From Mycobacterium sp. 3519A (lineage in GTDB: Bacteria > Actinomycetota > Actinomycetes > Mycobacteriales > Mycobacteriaceae), in contig NZ_OESG01000014.1 of NCBI RefSeq assembly GCF_900240945.1, positions 1-64,000 of the forward strand: DNA of 64,000 nt. Direction: 5' to 3'. The notes beneath the pieces are model-generated. The model did not search any database. It was not told the origin of the DNA and worked only from the letters and a program-made list of their open reading frames with translations. The position numbers were made by a program, and so were the translations under genes. This document shows, in pieces, positions 8,828 to 19,186 of the stretch (positions are counted from its first letter, which is position 1; each line of letters begins with the position of its first letter).

Positions 8828-9315
8828 GACGCCTGCTCCGGTGGAATGCGCTCCTCGACCAGATGGGTCAGCGCCGACCGCAGCAGCTGATGCTTGCGCG
8901 CCCACGCCTGCGCGGTGCGATCGTTGGTCAGCCGCAGCCCGATGCCGGTGCGACCGCGCGGCACGCCGGTCAGCTCGCCGAGCGCCCGCGCAGACATCCA
9001 CTTGGGCTCGTCGGGCCCGGTCGGCTCCGGGTAGATCCGCACGATGTCGTCGATGCGCAGCAGTTCGGTGCCCTGCCGCAGATGGTCGGGCGTCAACTCG
9101 ACCGAGGTGTGGATGCGCGCGGCCTTGACCTGGATCGCCAGGAATCCGCTGACGAGCACGAAGAACACGCCGGGGACCAGCAGCTGGATGCCGTAGCCGG
9201 CGGACAACTGGATCAGCGCCATGGCGATTCCGGCCGCTGGCCCGGCAGCGGTCCACCACCAGCTGGCGCCCTGTTCGTAGAACATCACCTCCGACGACGT
9301 GCCGACCTTGCTCAT
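8824..9315 (-). CDS. DUF3093-like membrane protein
   Basis: This is a 163-residue protein. ATG 9315 overlaps the upstream stop as ATGA. Two transmembrane helices lie at about residues 22-38 and 44-62 (AAGIAMALIQLSAG and LLVPGVFFVLVSGFLAIQV). A soluble C-terminal domain with WMSARALGELTGVPRGRTG follows. The layout resembles DUF3093 proteins of actinobacteria, and I am only moderately sure of that name. Coupling to its neighbours suggests one membrane complex or simply co-expression with the haem operon. Confidence 0.72.
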   Translation of the reverse strand: MSKVGTSSEVMFYEQGASWWWTAAGPAAGIAMALIQLSAGYGIQLLVPGVFFVLVSGFLAIQVKAARIHTSVELTPDHLRQGTELLRIDDIVRIYPEPTGPDEPKWMSARALGELTGVPRGRTGIGLRLTNDRTAQAWARKHQLLRSALTHLVEERIPPEQAS

Positions 9316-9683
9316 GGCGACTCCTGTCCCTGCACCGCTGCAGGCCGGGTGATCAGCACGGCACCTGCGACCAGGGGGAAGACCGCCAGCAGCGTGATGC
9401 CGTTGGCGAGCCGGAACAGCGCCGCCAGCGCGATCAGCGCGACGACGGTCAGCGCCAGCGCCAGCGCGGCCCGACGGAACCGGGTATCGCCGCTGCGGAC
9501 GCGGCCGGTCAGAAACGCCAGCGCCCCGCCCGCAAGCGCAAACAGCACACCCGCGCCGCGGAAGACGACCGGGACGTTGAGTGAAGCGGCGATCAGCCCG
9601 CCGAGCATGAGCAGAAACGACGCGCCCACCCAGCACCAGAATGCGGCGGTGACGACGCGCGGTCGCGACTGTGGGGCTGTCAT
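9312..9683 (-). CDS. Hypothetical four-helix membrane protein
   Basis: This 123-residue protein has about four hydrophobic helices: AFWCWVGASFLLMLGGLIAA, VLFALAGGALAFLT, ALALALTVVALIALAALF and LLAVFPLVAGAVLI. The N-terminus is short and basic. It begins 21 bases after the preceding membrane-protein gene and its stop overlaps the next start. It is similar in plan to the protein at 9705-10130 (both start with a W-rich first helix), so the two may be distant paralogues. No function can be assigned. Confidence 0.75.
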   Translation of the reverse strand: MTAPQSRPRVVTAAFWCWVGASFLLMLGGLIAASLNVPVVFRGAGVLFALAGGALAFLTGRVRSGDTRFRRAALALALTVVALIALAALFRLANGITLLAVFPLVAGAVLITRPAAVQGQESP

Positions 9684-9704
9684 GACGCGGCCAAGCCTAG
9701 CCGC

Positions 9705-10130
9705 TCACCGGGTGAAGAAGGCGTGCGCGTCCTTGCGGTGCAGCAGGAACGCACCGCCGACGATCAACACCGAGCCCACGATCGCGGTGACCGCGTACAC
9801 GATCGCCGCGGCCGCCGGCCGATCGACATTGAACAGATTGGTGCCGACGTACACCACCGATGCGATCCCACCACCGGTCAACAGCGTGCGTGTCCACCGG
9901 TATCCGTGCCGCATCAAGATCAGGAACGTCACCACGATGGCCGCGACCACGACGACGAACAGCAACGAGACCGCATACACGATCGCCGGGGGATGGTCTT
10001 TCGGGTTGGTGAAGAGGTCGACGACGTAGCCGATCACCATCAGCGGAAGGGCGGCCACCCACAGCCAGAATCCGGTGTCGACGTCAACGGGCCTGCCCGG
10101 CGCGGTCGTCGGTTGCCGCTGATTCGTCAC
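9705..10130 (-). CDS. Hypothetical membrane protein downstream of hemB
   Basis: This is a 141-residue protein. GTG 10130 overlaps the hemB stop as GTGA and is preferred to the ATG-like start nine bases upstream. About four helices are visible ([37 protein letters not shown], a weaker third and [15 protein letters not shown]). It occupies the position of Rv0513 next to hemB. Translational coupling to hemB shows co-expression with haem synthesis, but nothing in the sequence indicates a role in haem handling. Confidence 0.78.
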   Translation of the reverse strand: MTNQRQPTTAPGRPVDVDTGFWLWVAALPLMVIGYVVDLFTNPKDHPPAIVYAVSLLFVVVVAAIVVTFLILMRHGYRWTRTLLTGGGIASVVYVGTNLFNVDRPAAAAIVYAVTAIVGSVLIVGGAFLLHRKDAHAFFTR

Positions 10131-11107
10131 GCCAGCCAACCGGCGACGTCGGCCGCCCAGTACGTGAGCACGATGTCCGCGCCGGCGCGCCGAATGCTGG
10201 TCAGCGTCTCCAGCGCCACGGTCTGCAGATCGATCCAGCCGTTGGCGGCGGCGGCGGCGATCATCGCGTACTCGCCGGACACCTGATACGCCGCGACCGG
10301 AACCGGCGAGATGTCGGCGGCCGCGCTGACCACGTCGAGATAGCTCATCGCCGGTTTCACCATCACGATGTCGGCACCCTCGTCGATGTCCAACTCGATC
10401 TCGTGGCGGGCCTCGCGGGCGTTGCCCGCACCCTGCTGATAGGTGCGCCGGTCACCGCGCAGGCTGGACGCGACGGCCTCGCGGAACGGGCCGTAGAACC
10501 CGGAGGCGAACTTCGCGGCGTAGGCCATGATCACCGTGTCGGTGTGGCCCGCGGCGTCGAGGCCGTCGCGGATCGCGGCGACCTGACCGTCCATCATGCC
10601 GCTCGGCCCGACCACCTGAGCACCCGAATCTGCTTGTGCAACAGCCAATTCCACGTAGCGGGCGTTGGTGGCGTCGTTGTCGACGCGGCCCGCGGCGTCG
10701 AGCACCCCGCAGTGGCCGTGGTCGGTGAACTCGTCGAGGCAGGTGTCGGCCATCAGCACGGTGTCCTCGCCGAGATCCTTGGCCAGATCACGCAACGCGA
10801 CGTTGAGGATGCCGTCTTCGGAAATGCCGACCGAACCGGTGGCGTCCTTGTCTTCGTCGCGCGGCACACCGAACAGCATCAGACCGCCGACGCCGGAAGC
10901 CACCGCATCGGCGGCGGCCCGGCGCAGCGAGTCACGGCTGTGCTGCACGACGCCTGGCATCGACGCAATGTCGCGGGGCTCGTCGATGCCGTCGGCGACG
11001 AACATCGGCAGCACCAAATGCCTTGGCTCCAGCGAGGTTTCGGCGACGAGGCGACGCAGCGCGGGGGTGGAACGCAGTCTCCGCGGCCGATGACGCGGGA
11101 ACGCCAT
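10127..11107 (-). CDS. hemB: Delta-aminolevulinic acid dehydratase (porphobilinogen synthase)
   Basis: This 326-residue cytosolic enzyme condenses two 5-aminolevulinate molecules to porphobilinogen. The two Schiff-base lysines are visible: K199 in [14 protein letters not shown] and K251 in [11 protein letters not shown]. The N-terminal [12 protein letters not shown] and the [14 protein letters not shown] segment, which carries C123 and C133, are typical. The length matches the family. ATG 11107 overlaps the upstream hemD stop by one base (TGATG), so translation is coupled in hemA-hemC-hemD-hemB. Confidence 0.97.
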   Translation of the reverse strand: MAFPRHRPRRLRSTPALRRLVAETSLEPRHLVLPMFVADGIDEPRDIASMPGVVQHSRDSLRRAAADAVASGVGGLMLFGVPRDEDKDATGSVGISEDGILNVALRDLAKDLGEDTVLMADTCLDEFTDHGHCGVLDAAGRVDNDATNARYVELAVAQADSGAQVVGPSGMMDGQVAAIRDGLDAAGHTDTVIMAYAAKFASGFYGPFREAVASSLRGDRRTYQQGAGNAREARHEIELDIDEGADIVMVKPAMSYLDVVSAAADISPVPVAAYQVSGEYAMIAAAAANGWIDLQTVALETLTSIRRAGADIVLTYWAADVAGWLA

Positions 11108-12771
11108 CAGCGCCTGCGGCTCTTCTTACGCGGCGGCGGCAACGCACCCTCGGCACGCAGTCGGGCGGCGTGCTCGGCGAGCGCATCGACCAACGGCCCC
11201 ACCGCGGCGACCTCCGGTTGCACGTCGACGCGCAGACCGAACTCCGCAGCCGTTTCAGCGGTTTTCGGACCGATGCAGGCGACGATCGTGCGAGCGTGCG
11301 GCTTGCCCGCGATACCCACCAGGTTGCGCACCGTCGAGCTGGAGGTGAAGCAGACCGCGTCGAAGCCGCCGGTCTTGATCATCTCGCGGGTCGAGGCGGG
11401 CGGCGGCGCCGCGCGCACCGTGCGGTACGCGGTGACGTCCTCGATCTCCCAGCCGCGCTCACGCAGCCCCTCGGCCAGCGTCTCGGTCGCGATGTCAGCC
11501 CGCGGCAGCAGCACTCGGTTGACCGGATCGAAAACGTCGTCGTAGGGCGGGAATTCGTCGAGCAGACCCAACGAGGACTGCTCGCCCGTCGGCACCAGTT
11601 CCGGGTTGATGCCGAAGGCCCGCACCCGATCGGCGGTGGCCTGTCCGACGCAGGCGATCTTCACGCCCGAGAACGCCCGCGCGTCGAGACCGAACTCGTT
11701 GAACTTCTCCCACACCGCACGCACCGCGTTGGTGGAGGTGAACACCACCCACTGGAAGCGGCCGTCGACAAGACCCTTGACCGCCCGCTCCATCTGAGCC
11801 GGGCTGCGCGGCGGTTCGACGGCGATGGTGGGCACCTCGACCGGCAATGCGCCGTGACTGACCAGCTTTTCGCTCATCTCGCCCGCCTGGTCCTTGGTGC
11901 GCGGCACCAGCACGGTCCAGCCGTACAGGGCGCGGCTCTCCCACCAGTTGAGCTTCGCACGGTTGGCGACCGTCTTGCCGATGGTCACCACCAGCGGCCC
12001 GGCCAACGGGCCGGCAGGCTCGGTGCCCGCGGGCTTCTCCAGCACGGCCTTGTCCAACAGGCCGCCGAGCGTCGTCTCCACCGAACGTTGTTGGCACGTC
12101 GTGCCATTCGCGGTCACCACGGTCGGCGTAGTGTCGACCAGCCCGTGCTCGATCAGGATGCGCGCCGCGTCGGGAAGGTGAGATGCGGTGGCATGCAAGA
12201 TGAGTGGGCCGGGCGCGGCGGCCAACGCCGCCCAGTCGACGTCGCCACGGACGTCGGCGACGGTGTGCGACGAGCCGAGCGGCAGCCCCGCGTACGTCGG
12301 CACCGCAGTGGTGTCCGGCAATCCCGGCACGATCTCGAAATCCAGGTGCGTCTTGGCCAGCGCGGTCACCTCGGTGATCACCGCGTCCACCGACAGCGGA
12401 TCGCCCGCGACCAACCGGACCACGTCCACGCCCGTGCGGGCCTCGGTGGCCAGCGTCTTGGCGACCTCGGCGGGATCGCCGAGTGCGGGCCGGATGTCGG
12501 GCCCGCCTGGGATGGCGGTCGTCGCCTCGGAATCGGTGTCGGCGTCGGTCGGCTTGGCCTCGGCCGGTTGGGGTCCCGACGGCGGCGGCAGTTCGCAGCC
12601 CGCGACGGCCAGCACCGACTCCGGCACGTCGGGGTCGGTGAACACCAGTGCGGCGTTGGCGAGCACCGTTCGCGCCCGCGTCGTCAGCAGACCGGGATCA
12701 CCCGGCCCTGAGCCGACGAATGTGATGCGGCCGGGCTTTGTCTTACGCCCTCGGCCCGCGTGCCCAGTCAT
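11107..12771 (-). CDS. hemD: Fused uroporphyrinogen-III methyltransferase-like / uroporphyrinogen-III synthase
   Basis: This 554-residue fusion has an N-terminal SUMT-like (CobA) domain at about residues 14-270 and a C-terminal HemD domain at about 285-530. HemD cyclises hydroxymethylbilane to uroporphyrinogen III. The SUMT part keeps [11 protein letters not shown] and the [18 protein letters not shown] region. However, the usual GDPxxFGRGGEE loop is reduced to [10 protein letters not shown], and an acidic, Pro/Thr-rich insert sits near residues 62-90. The methyltransferase may therefore be inactive, while the HemD part looks intact. The C-terminus is basic ([10 protein letters not shown]). 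ATG 12771 overlaps the hemC stop by four bases. Confidence 0.93.
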   Translation of the reverse strand: MTGHAGRGRKTKPGRITFVGSGPGDPGLLTTRARTVLANAALVFTDPDVPESVLAVAGCELPPPSGPQPAEAKPTDADTDSEATTAIPGGPDIRPALGDPAEVAKTLATEARTGVDVVRLVAGDPLSVDAVITEVTALAKTHLDFEIVPGLPDTTAVPTYAGLPLGSSHTVADVRGDVDWAALAAAPGPLILHATASHLPDAARILIEHGLVDTTPTVVTANGTTCQQRSVETTLGGLLDKAVLEKPAGTEPAGPLAGPLVVTIGKTVANRAKLNWWESRALYGWTVLVPRTKDQAGEMSEKLVSHGALPVEVPTIAVEPPRSPAQMERAVKGLVDGRFQWVVFTSTNAVRAVWEKFNEFGLDARAFSGVKIACVGQATADRVRAFGINPELVPTGEQSSLGLLDEFPPYDDVFDPVNRVLLPRADIATETLAEGLRERGWEIEDVTAYRTVRAAPPPASTREMIKTGGFDAVCFTSSSTVRNLVGIAGKPHARTIVACIGPKTAETAAEFGLRVDVQPEVAAVGPLVDALAEHAARLRAEGALPPPRKKSRRR

Positions 12772-13712
12772 CTCTCTCTCCCAGCCTCGGCCAACAGATC
12801 GCGTGCGCCCAACTCGAACAACTCCGCGGCCACCGAGAGCCCCAGCTCCCGTGCCCGATCGGGTGTCCCGATGCCGGACGCACGGATCACGTCGGATCCG
12901 TCCAGCGTCGCCACACAGCCGCGCAGCGACAGCTCTTCGAAGACACGGCCGTCCTCATCGATGGACTCGACCACCTCGGCGATCGCCCCCACCGGTGCGG
13001 AACAACCCGCCTCCAGTTCGGCCAGCAAGGTTCGCTCTGCGGTAACGGCCGCGCGGGTGTCGGCGTCGTCCAACTCCGCCAACAGTTCCGCCAGGCCGGT
13101 GTCACCGGCACGGCACTCGACTGCCAACGCCCCCTGCGCCGGCGCCGGCAACATCTGTACCGGTTCCAACGTCTCGGTGACAGCGTCGAGACGACCGATA
13201 CGGGCCAGGCCCGCCCGAGCCACGACGACGGCGTCGAGATCACCACTGCTTACCCTGTTCAACCTGGTATCAAGGTTGCCTCTTAGGGGGCGGATTTCCA
13301 AACCGAGACCCAGTGCTCTAAGCTGTGCGGCCCGCCGCGGGCTCGAGGTGCCGATCACCGAGCCGACCGGCAACTCGCCGAGCACCAGACCGTCGCGGGC
13401 GACCAGGGCGTCCCTGGCGTCTTCGCGGCGGGGTATCGCGGCGATGTTGAACCGGGGATCCGGTGTCGTCGGCAAATCCTTGTAGGAGTGCACGGCCATG
13501 TCGACCCGGCGTTCGTCGATGGCCTCTCGCAACGCCGCGGTGAACACCCCGATGCCGATGTTGGCAATCGGGCCCATCGACCGGTCGCCCTCGGTGGACA
13601 CGATGACGAGTTCGGCGGCGTGGCCCCTGGCGACAAGGGCGTCTCTGATGACACCGGCCTGCGTCTTCGCCAGCAGGCTGCCTCGGGTGCCAATCCGGAT
13701 GATTTCTGTCAA
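12768..13712 (-). CDS. hemC: Porphobilinogen deaminase (hydroxymethylbilane synthase)
   Basis: This 314-residue enzyme polymerises four porphobilinogens to hydroxymethylbilane. It shows [15 protein letters not shown] at the N-terminus, [24 protein letters not shown], and the dipyrromethane-cofactor cysteine in [11 protein letters not shown]. The length is normal. It starts four bases after the hemA stop region and its own stop overlaps the next start as ATGA, so it lies within the haem operon. Confidence 0.97.
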   Translation of the reverse strand: MTEIIRIGTRGSLLAKTQAGVIRDALVARGHAAELVIVSTEGDRSMGPIANIGIGVFTAALREAIDERRVDMAVHSYKDLPTTPDPRFNIAAIPRREDARDALVARDGLVLGELPVGSVIGTSSPRRAAQLRALGLGLEIRPLRGNLDTRLNRVSSGDLDAVVVARAGLARIGRLDAVTETLEPVQMLPAPAQGALAVECRAGDTGLAELLAELDDADTRAAVTAERTLLAELEAGCSAPVGAIAEVVESIDEDGRVFEELSLRGCVATLDGSDVIRASGIGTPDRARELGLSVAAELFELGARDLLAEAGRER

Positions 13713-13715
13713 GCG

Positions 13716-15059
13716 CTACTCGGTCTTGTCGAGATCGTTTGTCATCAACGGCAATTCGCTCGCTGCGACCGCGTCGACGGCCTGCTGGTCGAGCTCGAAC
13801 AGCTCGCGCAGCGCCTCGGCGTAGCTGTCACCGCCCGGCGCGCTGGCCAACTGTTTGACCCGCACCGTCGGCGCGTGCAGCAGCTTGTCCACGACGCGGC
13901 GCACGGTCTTGGCGACCTCGTCGCGGTGCGCGGCGTCGAGTCCTGGCAGCCGGTTGTCCAGCCGCAGCAATTCGGCCTCGACGACGTCGGCGGCCCGCTG
14001 CCGCAGCGCGGTCACGGTCGGGGTGACCTCGGCCATCCGCTGGCCCGCCAGGTAGTTGGCAACCTCGGCCGCCACGATGGCGCGGGCCGCCTCGGCGTCG
14101 GACGCCGCGGCGCGCGCCGACGGGTCGCGCTGGATGCGGTCCATGTCGACGACGAATACGTCGGGCAGTCCCGCGACGGCGGGGTCGACGTTGCGTGGCA
14201 TGCCCAGGTCGCAGATCACCAGTTGCTTCGGTTCGTGACCGTGCGCCAGGCCGCGGTGCACGTCGGCCAGCGACACCACCGGCCGGACCGCGCCGGTGCA
14301 GCAGACGACCACGTCGGCGTCGGTGAGCACCGGCGTCAGGTGATCGAACGGGAACGCGTCCGCGGTGACACCGAGTTGGCGGATCTTCTCGGCCAACCGC
14401 TTGGCCCGCGGCAGTGTCCTGTTCACCACGTGGATGCGTTCGACGCCCGCGCGGGCGAGGTGTTTGGCCGCCAGCGCACCCATCGATCCGGCGCCGACCA
14501 CCACGGCCGACCGGCCCGCCAGGGTGTCCAGTCGGGCTTCGGCCATGCCGAGCGCCACCGAGACAACGGAGGCGCCCGCGGCGTCGATACCGGTCTCGGA
14601 GTGCACCCGCTTGCCGACGGACAGCGCGCGTTGGGACAGCTCGTGCAGCGTGCGACCGACCGTGTGGTTGGCCTCGGCCGCGGAATACGCGCGGCGCACC
14701 TGCCCCAGCACCTGCGCCTCGCCGATCACCGCCGAGTCCAGGCCGCTGGTGACCGCGAACAGGTGCTCGACGGCCGCTTCGGCGTACCGCACGTAGGCGT
14801 ACTTGGTCAGGTCGTTCAGGCTCATGCCGGAATGCTCGGAGAGCACCGAACCGATCACCGAAAGCCCGCCGTGGAACGCCTCGACGACCGCGTACACCTC
14901 GACGCGGTTGCAGGTGGACAACACCATGGCCTCGGTGACGAGTGAGGACTGCAGCACCTGCTGGACGATCTTGACCTGATCGGCTTCGTCGGTGCTCAAT
15001 TGCTCGAGTACCGACACCGGCGCGCTGCGGTGCGAAACCCCGAAAAGCAGCACGCTCAC
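13716..15059 (-). CDS. hemA: Glutamyl-tRNA reductase
   Basis: This 447-residue enzyme is the first committed step of C5-pathway haem synthesis, reducing glutamyl-tRNA(Glu) to glutamate-1-semialdehyde with NADPH. It shows [10 protein letters not shown], the catalytic cysteine in [11 protein letters not shown] (about residue 50), [20 protein letters not shown], and the NADPH loop [17 protein letters not shown]-terminal dimerisation helix region follows. It starts at 15059 and heads the hemACDB operon, which follows a 134-base gap containing a palindromic repeat. Confidence 0.97.
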   Translation of the reverse strand: MSVLLFGVSHRSAPVSVLEQLSTDEADQVKIVQQVLQSSLVTEAMVLSTCNRVEVYAVVEAFHGGLSVIGSVLSEHSGMSLNDLTKYAYVRYAEAAVEHLFAVTSGLDSAVIGEAQVLGQVRRAYSAAEANHTVGRTLHELSQRALSVGKRVHSETGIDAAGASVVSVALGMAEARLDTLAGRSAVVVGAGSMGALAAKHLARAGVERIHVVNRTLPRAKRLAEKIRQLGVTADAFPFDHLTPVLTDADVVVCCTGAVRPVVSLADVHRGLAHGHEPKQLVICDLGMPRNVDPAVAGLPDVFVVDMDRIQRDPSARAAASDAEAARAIVAAEVANYLAGQRMAEVTPTVTALRQRAADVVEAELLRLDNRLPGLDAAHRDEVAKTVRRVVDKLLHAPTVRVKQLASAPGGDSYAEALRELFELDQQAVDAVAASELPLMTNDLDKTE

Positions 15060-15123
15060 GGCTCGATCACCACGTCATCCAAGGTAATGGTTGACCAGCT
15101 GGCCTACCAAATTTGCTCAGCCT

Positions 15124-15188
15124 CTCGCCGAAACGGCATTCCGGCACCGAAAGTGCGAGAAGAGGCGTGCCGGAATGCCGTTTCGCCG
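15124..15188. repeat. Palindromic intergenic repeat, family B, copy 1
   Basis: A 19-base perfect inverted repeat (15129-15147 and 15167-15185; core arm GGCATTCCGGCAC) surrounds a 19-base loop containing AAAGTGCGAG. It begins five bases after the stop of the glutaredoxin-like gene. A second copy at 31513-31577 matches 51 of 65 bases with no gaps. The position suggests a transcription terminator or a mobile REP-like palindrome. Confidence 0.8.
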
Positions 15189-15193
15189 GGAGG

Positions 15194-15448
15194 TCAGGCG
15201 CCCAGATCCGCCCGCAGCCGGGGTTCGTCGACCTCCCAGTAGCTGTGCTCGGCGCCGTCCAGCAGCACGACGGGCAGCCGGTCGCCGTACTCGGCACGCA
15301 GCGAGGAATCCCCGGCGGCGGCCGCCGCGTCGACGTCGGTGAAGCGCAATTCGAAGCCCAGCTCGTCGGCCAGTTGCCGCAGCTGCGCCGCGGCCGTTGC
15401 ACAGATCGAGCAGCCCTGTCGTGTGAGCAATTCCACGCGTCGGTTCAC
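15194..15448 (-). CDS. Glutaredoxin/thioredoxin-like protein (DUF836 type)
   Basis: This 84-residue protein has a GTG start at 15448. A CxxC redox motif, CSIC, sits at about residues 16-19 after VELLTRQG. The cis-Pro follows in DRLPVVLLDG, as expected for a glutaredoxin fold. It corresponds to Rv0508. It is probably a small cytoplasmic thiol-disulfide protein that uses mycothiol or thioredoxin partners; this is inferred from the fold. It lies 38 bases from the divergent HAD phosphatase gene and upstream of hemA on the same strand. Confidence 0.88.
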   Translation of the reverse strand: MNRRVELLTRQGCSICATAAAQLRQLADELGFELRFTDVDAAAAAGDSSLRAEYGDRLPVVLLDGAEHSYWEVDEPRLRADLGA

Positions 15449-15486
15449 CCCCGCAGTATGGCCAGTGCGTGACCTAATGTTGATTC

Positions 15487-16377
15487 GTGTCCGACACAGG
15501 GGGTATCGACGCCGTTCAACAGGCGGTCGCCGGCGAGGCCAGTGCGGCAGCCGCCGTGACCGATCTGGCCGTCGAGCCCGCCGATACGCCGCCTCCCCCG
15601 CCGCCGGATCTGACGGCCGCCGCGTTCTTCGACGTCGACAACACGCTGGTGCACGGCTCGTCGCTGGTGCACTTCGCCCGCGGCCTGGCTGCCCGCAAAT
15701 ACTTCACCTACGGCGATATCGGCCGGTTCATCTACGCGCAGGCCAAGTTTCAGCTTCTCGGCCGGGAAAACAGCGACGATGTGGCCGCAGGCAAGACCAA
15801 GGCGCTGGCGTTCATCGAGGGCCGCTCGACCGAGGAACTGGTGGCACTCGGCGAGGAGATCTTCGACGAGATCATCGCCGACAAGATCTGGCCGGGCACC
15901 CGCGCGCTGGCGCAGATGCACCTCGACGCCGGACAACAGGTGTGGCTGGTCACCGCGACGCCGTACGAGTTGGCCGCCACGATCGCCAAGCGACTCGGTC
16001 TGACCGGTGCGCTGGGCACCGTCGCCGAGTCGATCGACGGCGTGTTCACCGGCCGCCTGGTCGGCGACATCCTGCACGGCACGGGTAAGGCGCATGCGGT
16101 GCGCTCGTTGGCCATCCGCGAGGGATTGAACCTGAAACGCTGCACGGCGTACTCCGACAGCTTCAACGACGTGCCGATGCTGTCGCTGGTCGGCACGGCC
16201 GTGGCGATCAACCCCGACGCCGATCTGCGGGTCCTGGCCCGCGAGCGGGGGTGGGAGATCCGCGATTTCCGCACCGCCCGCAAGGCCGCCAGGATAGGGG
16301 TGCCGTCGGCGCTGGCTCTTGGCGCGCTGGGCGGTGCGCTGGCGGCGGTGGTGTCACGCAGGCAAGAGGGCAGCTGA
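15487..16377 (+). CDS. serB1: HAD-IB family phosphatase, SerB1 type
   Basis: This 296-residue protein has a GTG start. After a Pro-rich, disordered N-terminus (about residues 1-40), HAD motif I is [11 protein letters not shown] with the nucleophile and acid/base Asp. Motif II is VTATP, and motif III/IV is [21 protein letters not shown] hydrophobic stretch near the C-terminus ([15 protein letters not shown]) could anchor it. It is orthologous in position to Rv0505c (SerB1), annotated as phosphoserine phosphatase, but the true substrate is not proven by sequence. M. tuberculosis has mmpS2/mmpL2 beside it; here they are absent. Confidence 0.88.
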   Translation: MSDTGGIDAVQQAVAGEASAAAAVTDLAVEPADTPPPPPPDLTAAAFFDVDNTLVHGSSLVHFARGLAARKYFTYGDIGRFIYAQAKFQLLGRENSDDVAAGKTKALAFIEGRSTEELVALGEEIFDEIIADKIWPGTRALAQMHLDAGQQVWLVTATPYELAATIAKRLGLTGALGTVAESIDGVFTGRLVGDILHGTGKAHAVRSLAIREGLNLKRCTAYSDSFNDVPMLSLVGTAVAINPDADLRVLARERGWEIRDFRTARKAARIGVPSALALGALGGALAAVVSRRQEGS

Positions 16378-16426
16378 ACAGGAATTGATAGGCTCGCGCC
16401 GCTGACAACCGACGGAAGATGCGCAG

Positions 16427-16966
16427 ATGGCAATCGCCGAAAACATCATCGGAACCCACTACCGGTACCCCGATTATTTCGAGGTGGACCGGGAGAAGAT
16501 CCGTGAGTTCGCGAAGGCCGTCAAGAACGACCACCCGGCCCACTTCACCGAGGAGGCCGCCAGGGAAAGCGGCTTCGACGCGCTGATCGCGCCGCTGACG
16601 TTCCTGGCGGTGGCGGGCCGCAAGGTGCAGTTGGAGATCTTCAACCAGTTCGACGTGCCGATCAACATGGAGCGGGTGCTGCATCGCGACCAGAAGATCG
16701 TCTTCCATCGCCCGATCGTGGCCGGCGACAAGCTGTATTTCGATTCGTATTTGGACTCGGTCACCGAATCGCACGGCGCGGTGGTCACCGAGATCCGCGG
16801 CGAGGTCACCGACGCGGAGGGCAAGCCGGTGCTGACCAGCGTCGTCACCGTGATGGGTGAGGCCGCGTCAGACTCCGAAGCCGACGAGGTGAGTGCACAG
16901 ATCGCGGCCGCGCGCGACGCCGCGATCGCGAAAATGATTGCTGGGCAAAGCTCGAAGGGTAGTTGA
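16427..16966 (+). CDS. hadD: (3R)-hydroxyacyl-ACP dehydratase subunit, HadD type
   Basis: This 179-residue MaoC/hot-dog protein begins [20 protein letters not shown], as in the HadA/HadC/HadD family of mycolic-acid FAS-II dehydratases. The NDHPAHF segment and the [11 protein letters not shown] region follow. Position equates it with Rv0504c (HadD), linked to full-size mycolate synthesis. It lacks the hydratase-2 D/H dyad typical of HadB, so it may work with a partner. A 4-base gap separates it from the convergent acyltransferase; cmaA2, its neighbour in M. tuberculosis, is missing. Confidence 0.9.
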   Translation: MAIAENIIGTHYRYPDYFEVDREKIREFAKAVKNDHPAHFTEEAARESGFDALIAPLTFLAVAGRKVQLEIFNQFDVPINMERVLHRDQKIVFHRPIVAGDKLYFDSYLDSVTESHGAVVTEIRGEVTDAEGKPVLTSVVTVMGEAASDSEADEVSAQIAAARDAAIAKMIAGQSSKGS

Positions 16967-16970
16967 GCCC

Positions 16971-18041
16971 TTAACCGAGGAATGTGTTGCGGCGATTCGC
17001 CAGCAGCTGGTACAGCGTCTGCTGAATGGTCTCGCGGACCTGATCGGTCAACTCGAACGTCACCATCGGATCCTCGGCGGCCGATTCGTCGTAGTCGGCG
17101 GTCTCGATCGGCTCACCGAACTGGATGTGCCACTTCGACGGCAGCGGCACCATGCCCACCGGTCCTGCCAGCGGGAAAAGCGGCGTGATCGGGAAGTACG
17201 GCAGCCCGAACAGCCGGGCCAACAGCTTCATGTCGGCGATCATCGGGTAGATCTCCTCCGAGCCGACGATCGAGCACGGCACGATGGGCGCCTTGGTCCG
17301 CAGCGCCGCCCCGACGAACCCGCCGCGGCCGAAGCGCTGCAGCTTGTACCGGTCCTTGAAGTGCTTGCCCAGGCCCTTGTAGCCCTCGGGGAACACCGCG
17401 GTCAGCTCACCTGCGGCCAGCAGTCGGTGCGCGTCGGCGGTGCAGGCCATGGTGTGGCCCGCCTTACGCGCGGCTTGACCGATCATCGGCATGTCGAACA
17501 CCATGTCGGCGGCGAGCAGGCGCAGATCCCGGTGGGTCGGATGCTTGTCGTGCACCGCCACCGCCGTCATCAGCCCGTCGAACGGCAATACACCCGCGTG
17601 GTTGGCGACCACGAGCGCCGCACCCGTTCGCGGGAGGTTCTCGATGCCGCTGACTTCGACCCGGAACCACGAGTTGAAGAGCACACGCAGCAAAGGTAAA
17701 AAGATAGCGTCGTTGAGGTGGCGGTCGAACCCGAACTCGTCGACGGTGTAGTCGCCGAGCATCCGCTTGCGAATGAACTCCGCGACGGTGGCGATCCGCT
17801 TGGCCAGTTCGGTGGGCGTCTCCTCGACCGTGGGGGCGGCGCCGACCGGGCCGCGGCGCTGGTCGATCTCGCGGACGACGGCGGCGATCTGCTCGGCGGA
17901 AGCGCGACCGCCGGAGTCCGTCAACAGCGAGGGATGTCGGCGCGAGCTTGCGGCGCGGGCAGCAGAAGCGCGCCGTTGGGTCTGCGTTCGACCCGAATTA
18001 GAGTGCAGCGGAATGACTTTGGCTTTTGGCTCGCCCGCCAC
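16971..18041 (-). CDS. Lysophospholipid acyltransferase family protein
   Basis: This protein has about 356 residues. GTG 18041 is chosen because GGAGAAGG sits six bases upstream; the longer frame from GTG 18059 would bury that site. The N-terminal 100 residues are basic and disordered. The PlsC-type domain shows VVANHAGVLPFDG (variant of HX4D), VFPEGYKGLGKHF and IVPCSIVGSEE. It corresponds to Rv0502. It probably transfers acyl chains to a glycerolipid at the inner membrane. It lies 39 bases downstream of the epimerase gene on the same strand. Confidence 0.88.
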   Translation of the reverse strand: MAGEPKAKVIPLHSNSGRTQTQRRASAARAASSRRHPSLLTDSGGRASAEQIAAVVREIDQRRGPVGAAPTVEETPTELAKRIATVAEFIRKRMLGDYTVDEFGFDRHLNDAIFLPLLRVLFNSWFRVEVSGIENLPRTGAALVVANHAGVLPFDGLMTAVAVHDKHPTHRDLRLLAADMVFDMPMIGQAARKAGHTMACTADAHRLLAAGELTAVFPEGYKGLGKHFKDRYKLQRFGRGGFVGAALRTKAPIVPCSIVGSEEIYPMIADMKLLARLFGLPYFPITPLFPLAGPVGMVPLPSKWHIQFGEPIETADYDESAAEDPMVTFELTDQVRETIQQTLYQLLANRRNTFLG

Positions 18042-18080
18042 GTTGTACCTTCTCCCCACCCGATTTGAGATATTTGTTTT

Positions 18081-19157
18081 TTAACGTCCCCAACGTTGCG
18101 CCGCCGACACGGCGCGACTCTCCATTGAGCGTACCCATCGCGGGTCGATGATCGGAGTCAATCCCCGCCCCCGGACGTAATCGTCAAAGGCCTCCGCGGT
18201 TGTCCACTTTGGGCTGTAGCCTAGCTCGTTACGCATTCGCGTGGTGTCCATGACCCGGCCGTAGCTCAAGTAGTCGAGTTGCTCGCGATCGAGTTCAGTG
18301 TAGCGAGTTGCGCGCCTCAGCGAATCCACCGCCCACAACGCCGAGCGCGGCACCGGCAGCGGAACGCGGCCCGCCCGCCGGATGGCCTGACTCATCATGA
18401 TGATCCCCGACGCGCCGATGTTGAACGTGCCCGCCTTGCCCGCCATCGTCGCGCGCTCCAGCGCACCGAGCGCATCCTGTTCGTGCAACAGCTGCAGCCG
18501 CGCGTCATGGCCGATCACCGTGGGCACCACAGGGCCCGCCAGATACCGCGACAGCGCGGTGTCCATGGCGGGACCGATCATGTTGGCCAGTCGAAGGATG
18601 CTGACCGCGATATCGGGCCGACGGCGGCCCAGCCCGCGGGCATAGCCCTCGATGTCGATGCTGTCCCTGGCGAAGCCCTCGCCGGGCGGCCTGCGACGGC
18701 TGCTGCTCTCGGTGAACAGCACGGGGTCGCGTGAACTGGAGCCGTACACCTCAGAGGTCGACTTGAGCACGACCCGACGCACGGACGGCGCCTTCTGACA
18801 GGCCGCGAACAACTGGATCGCACCCATCACGTTGAGTTCCTTCAACGTGGCGCGGCCGCCGGAGCGTGGCGCATAGGAGGCCGCGGCGGCGTGCACCACG
18901 GTGTCGACGTCGCCGTTGCGGATGACCTTGGCGATGAACGGGTTCCGGATGTCGGCGCGGACGAACTCCGCACGCCCCATCCGGCGCAGCAGATCCTTGC
19001 TCGGCGCGATCGCGTCAACCGCGATGACGTGGTTGATCAACGGGTTCTGCGCGAGACGGGCCGTTAGATATGCGCCGAGAAACCGGCACGCACCGGTGAC
19101 CAGGACGACCTTCGGATACCCAACGGTGTCCCCGTGCGTTCCGCCCCCAGAATCCAT
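18081..19157 (-). CDS. galE2: NAD-dependent epimerase/dehydratase (GalE2-like)
   Basis: This 358-residue extended SDR has a Rossmann motif VLVTGACRFLGAYL, a variant of TGxxGxxG that carries RF in the loop. A central region has LKSTSEVYGSSS. The canonical YxxxK is not obvious; IEGYARGL occupies the place. It is orthologous by position to Rv0501 (galE2). Because the catalytic Tyr-Lys pair appears altered, UDP-glucose epimerase activity is uncertain. It precedes the acyltransferase gene in what looks like an operon with bS22 upstream. Confidence 0.85.
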   Translation of the reverse strand: MDSGGGTHGDTVGYPKVVLVTGACRFLGAYLTARLAQNPLINHVIAVDAIAPSKDLLRRMGRAEFVRADIRNPFIAKVIRNGDVDTVVHAAAASYAPRSGGRATLKELNVMGAIQLFAACQKAPSVRRVVLKSTSEVYGSSSRDPVLFTESSSRRRPPGEGFARDSIDIEGYARGLGRRRPDIAVSILRLANMIGPAMDTALSRYLAGPVVPTVIGHDARLQLLHEQDALGALERATMAGKAGTFNIGASGIIMMSQAIRRAGRVPLPVPRSALWAVDSLRRATRYTELDREQLDYLSYGRVMDTTRMRNELGYSPKWTTAEAFDDYVRGRGLTPIIDPRWVRSMESRAVSAAQRWGR

Positions 19158-19186
19158 TCGGTCAGCCTAGCGGCCGAGCGGAGAAC

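Noticed and set aside
10403..12711. Long plus-strand frames opposite hemB and hemD (10403-11545 and 11023-12711)
   Set aside because: They mirror the codon pattern of the well-conserved haem genes on the other strand, have no recognisable motifs, and are typical GC-driven shadows.
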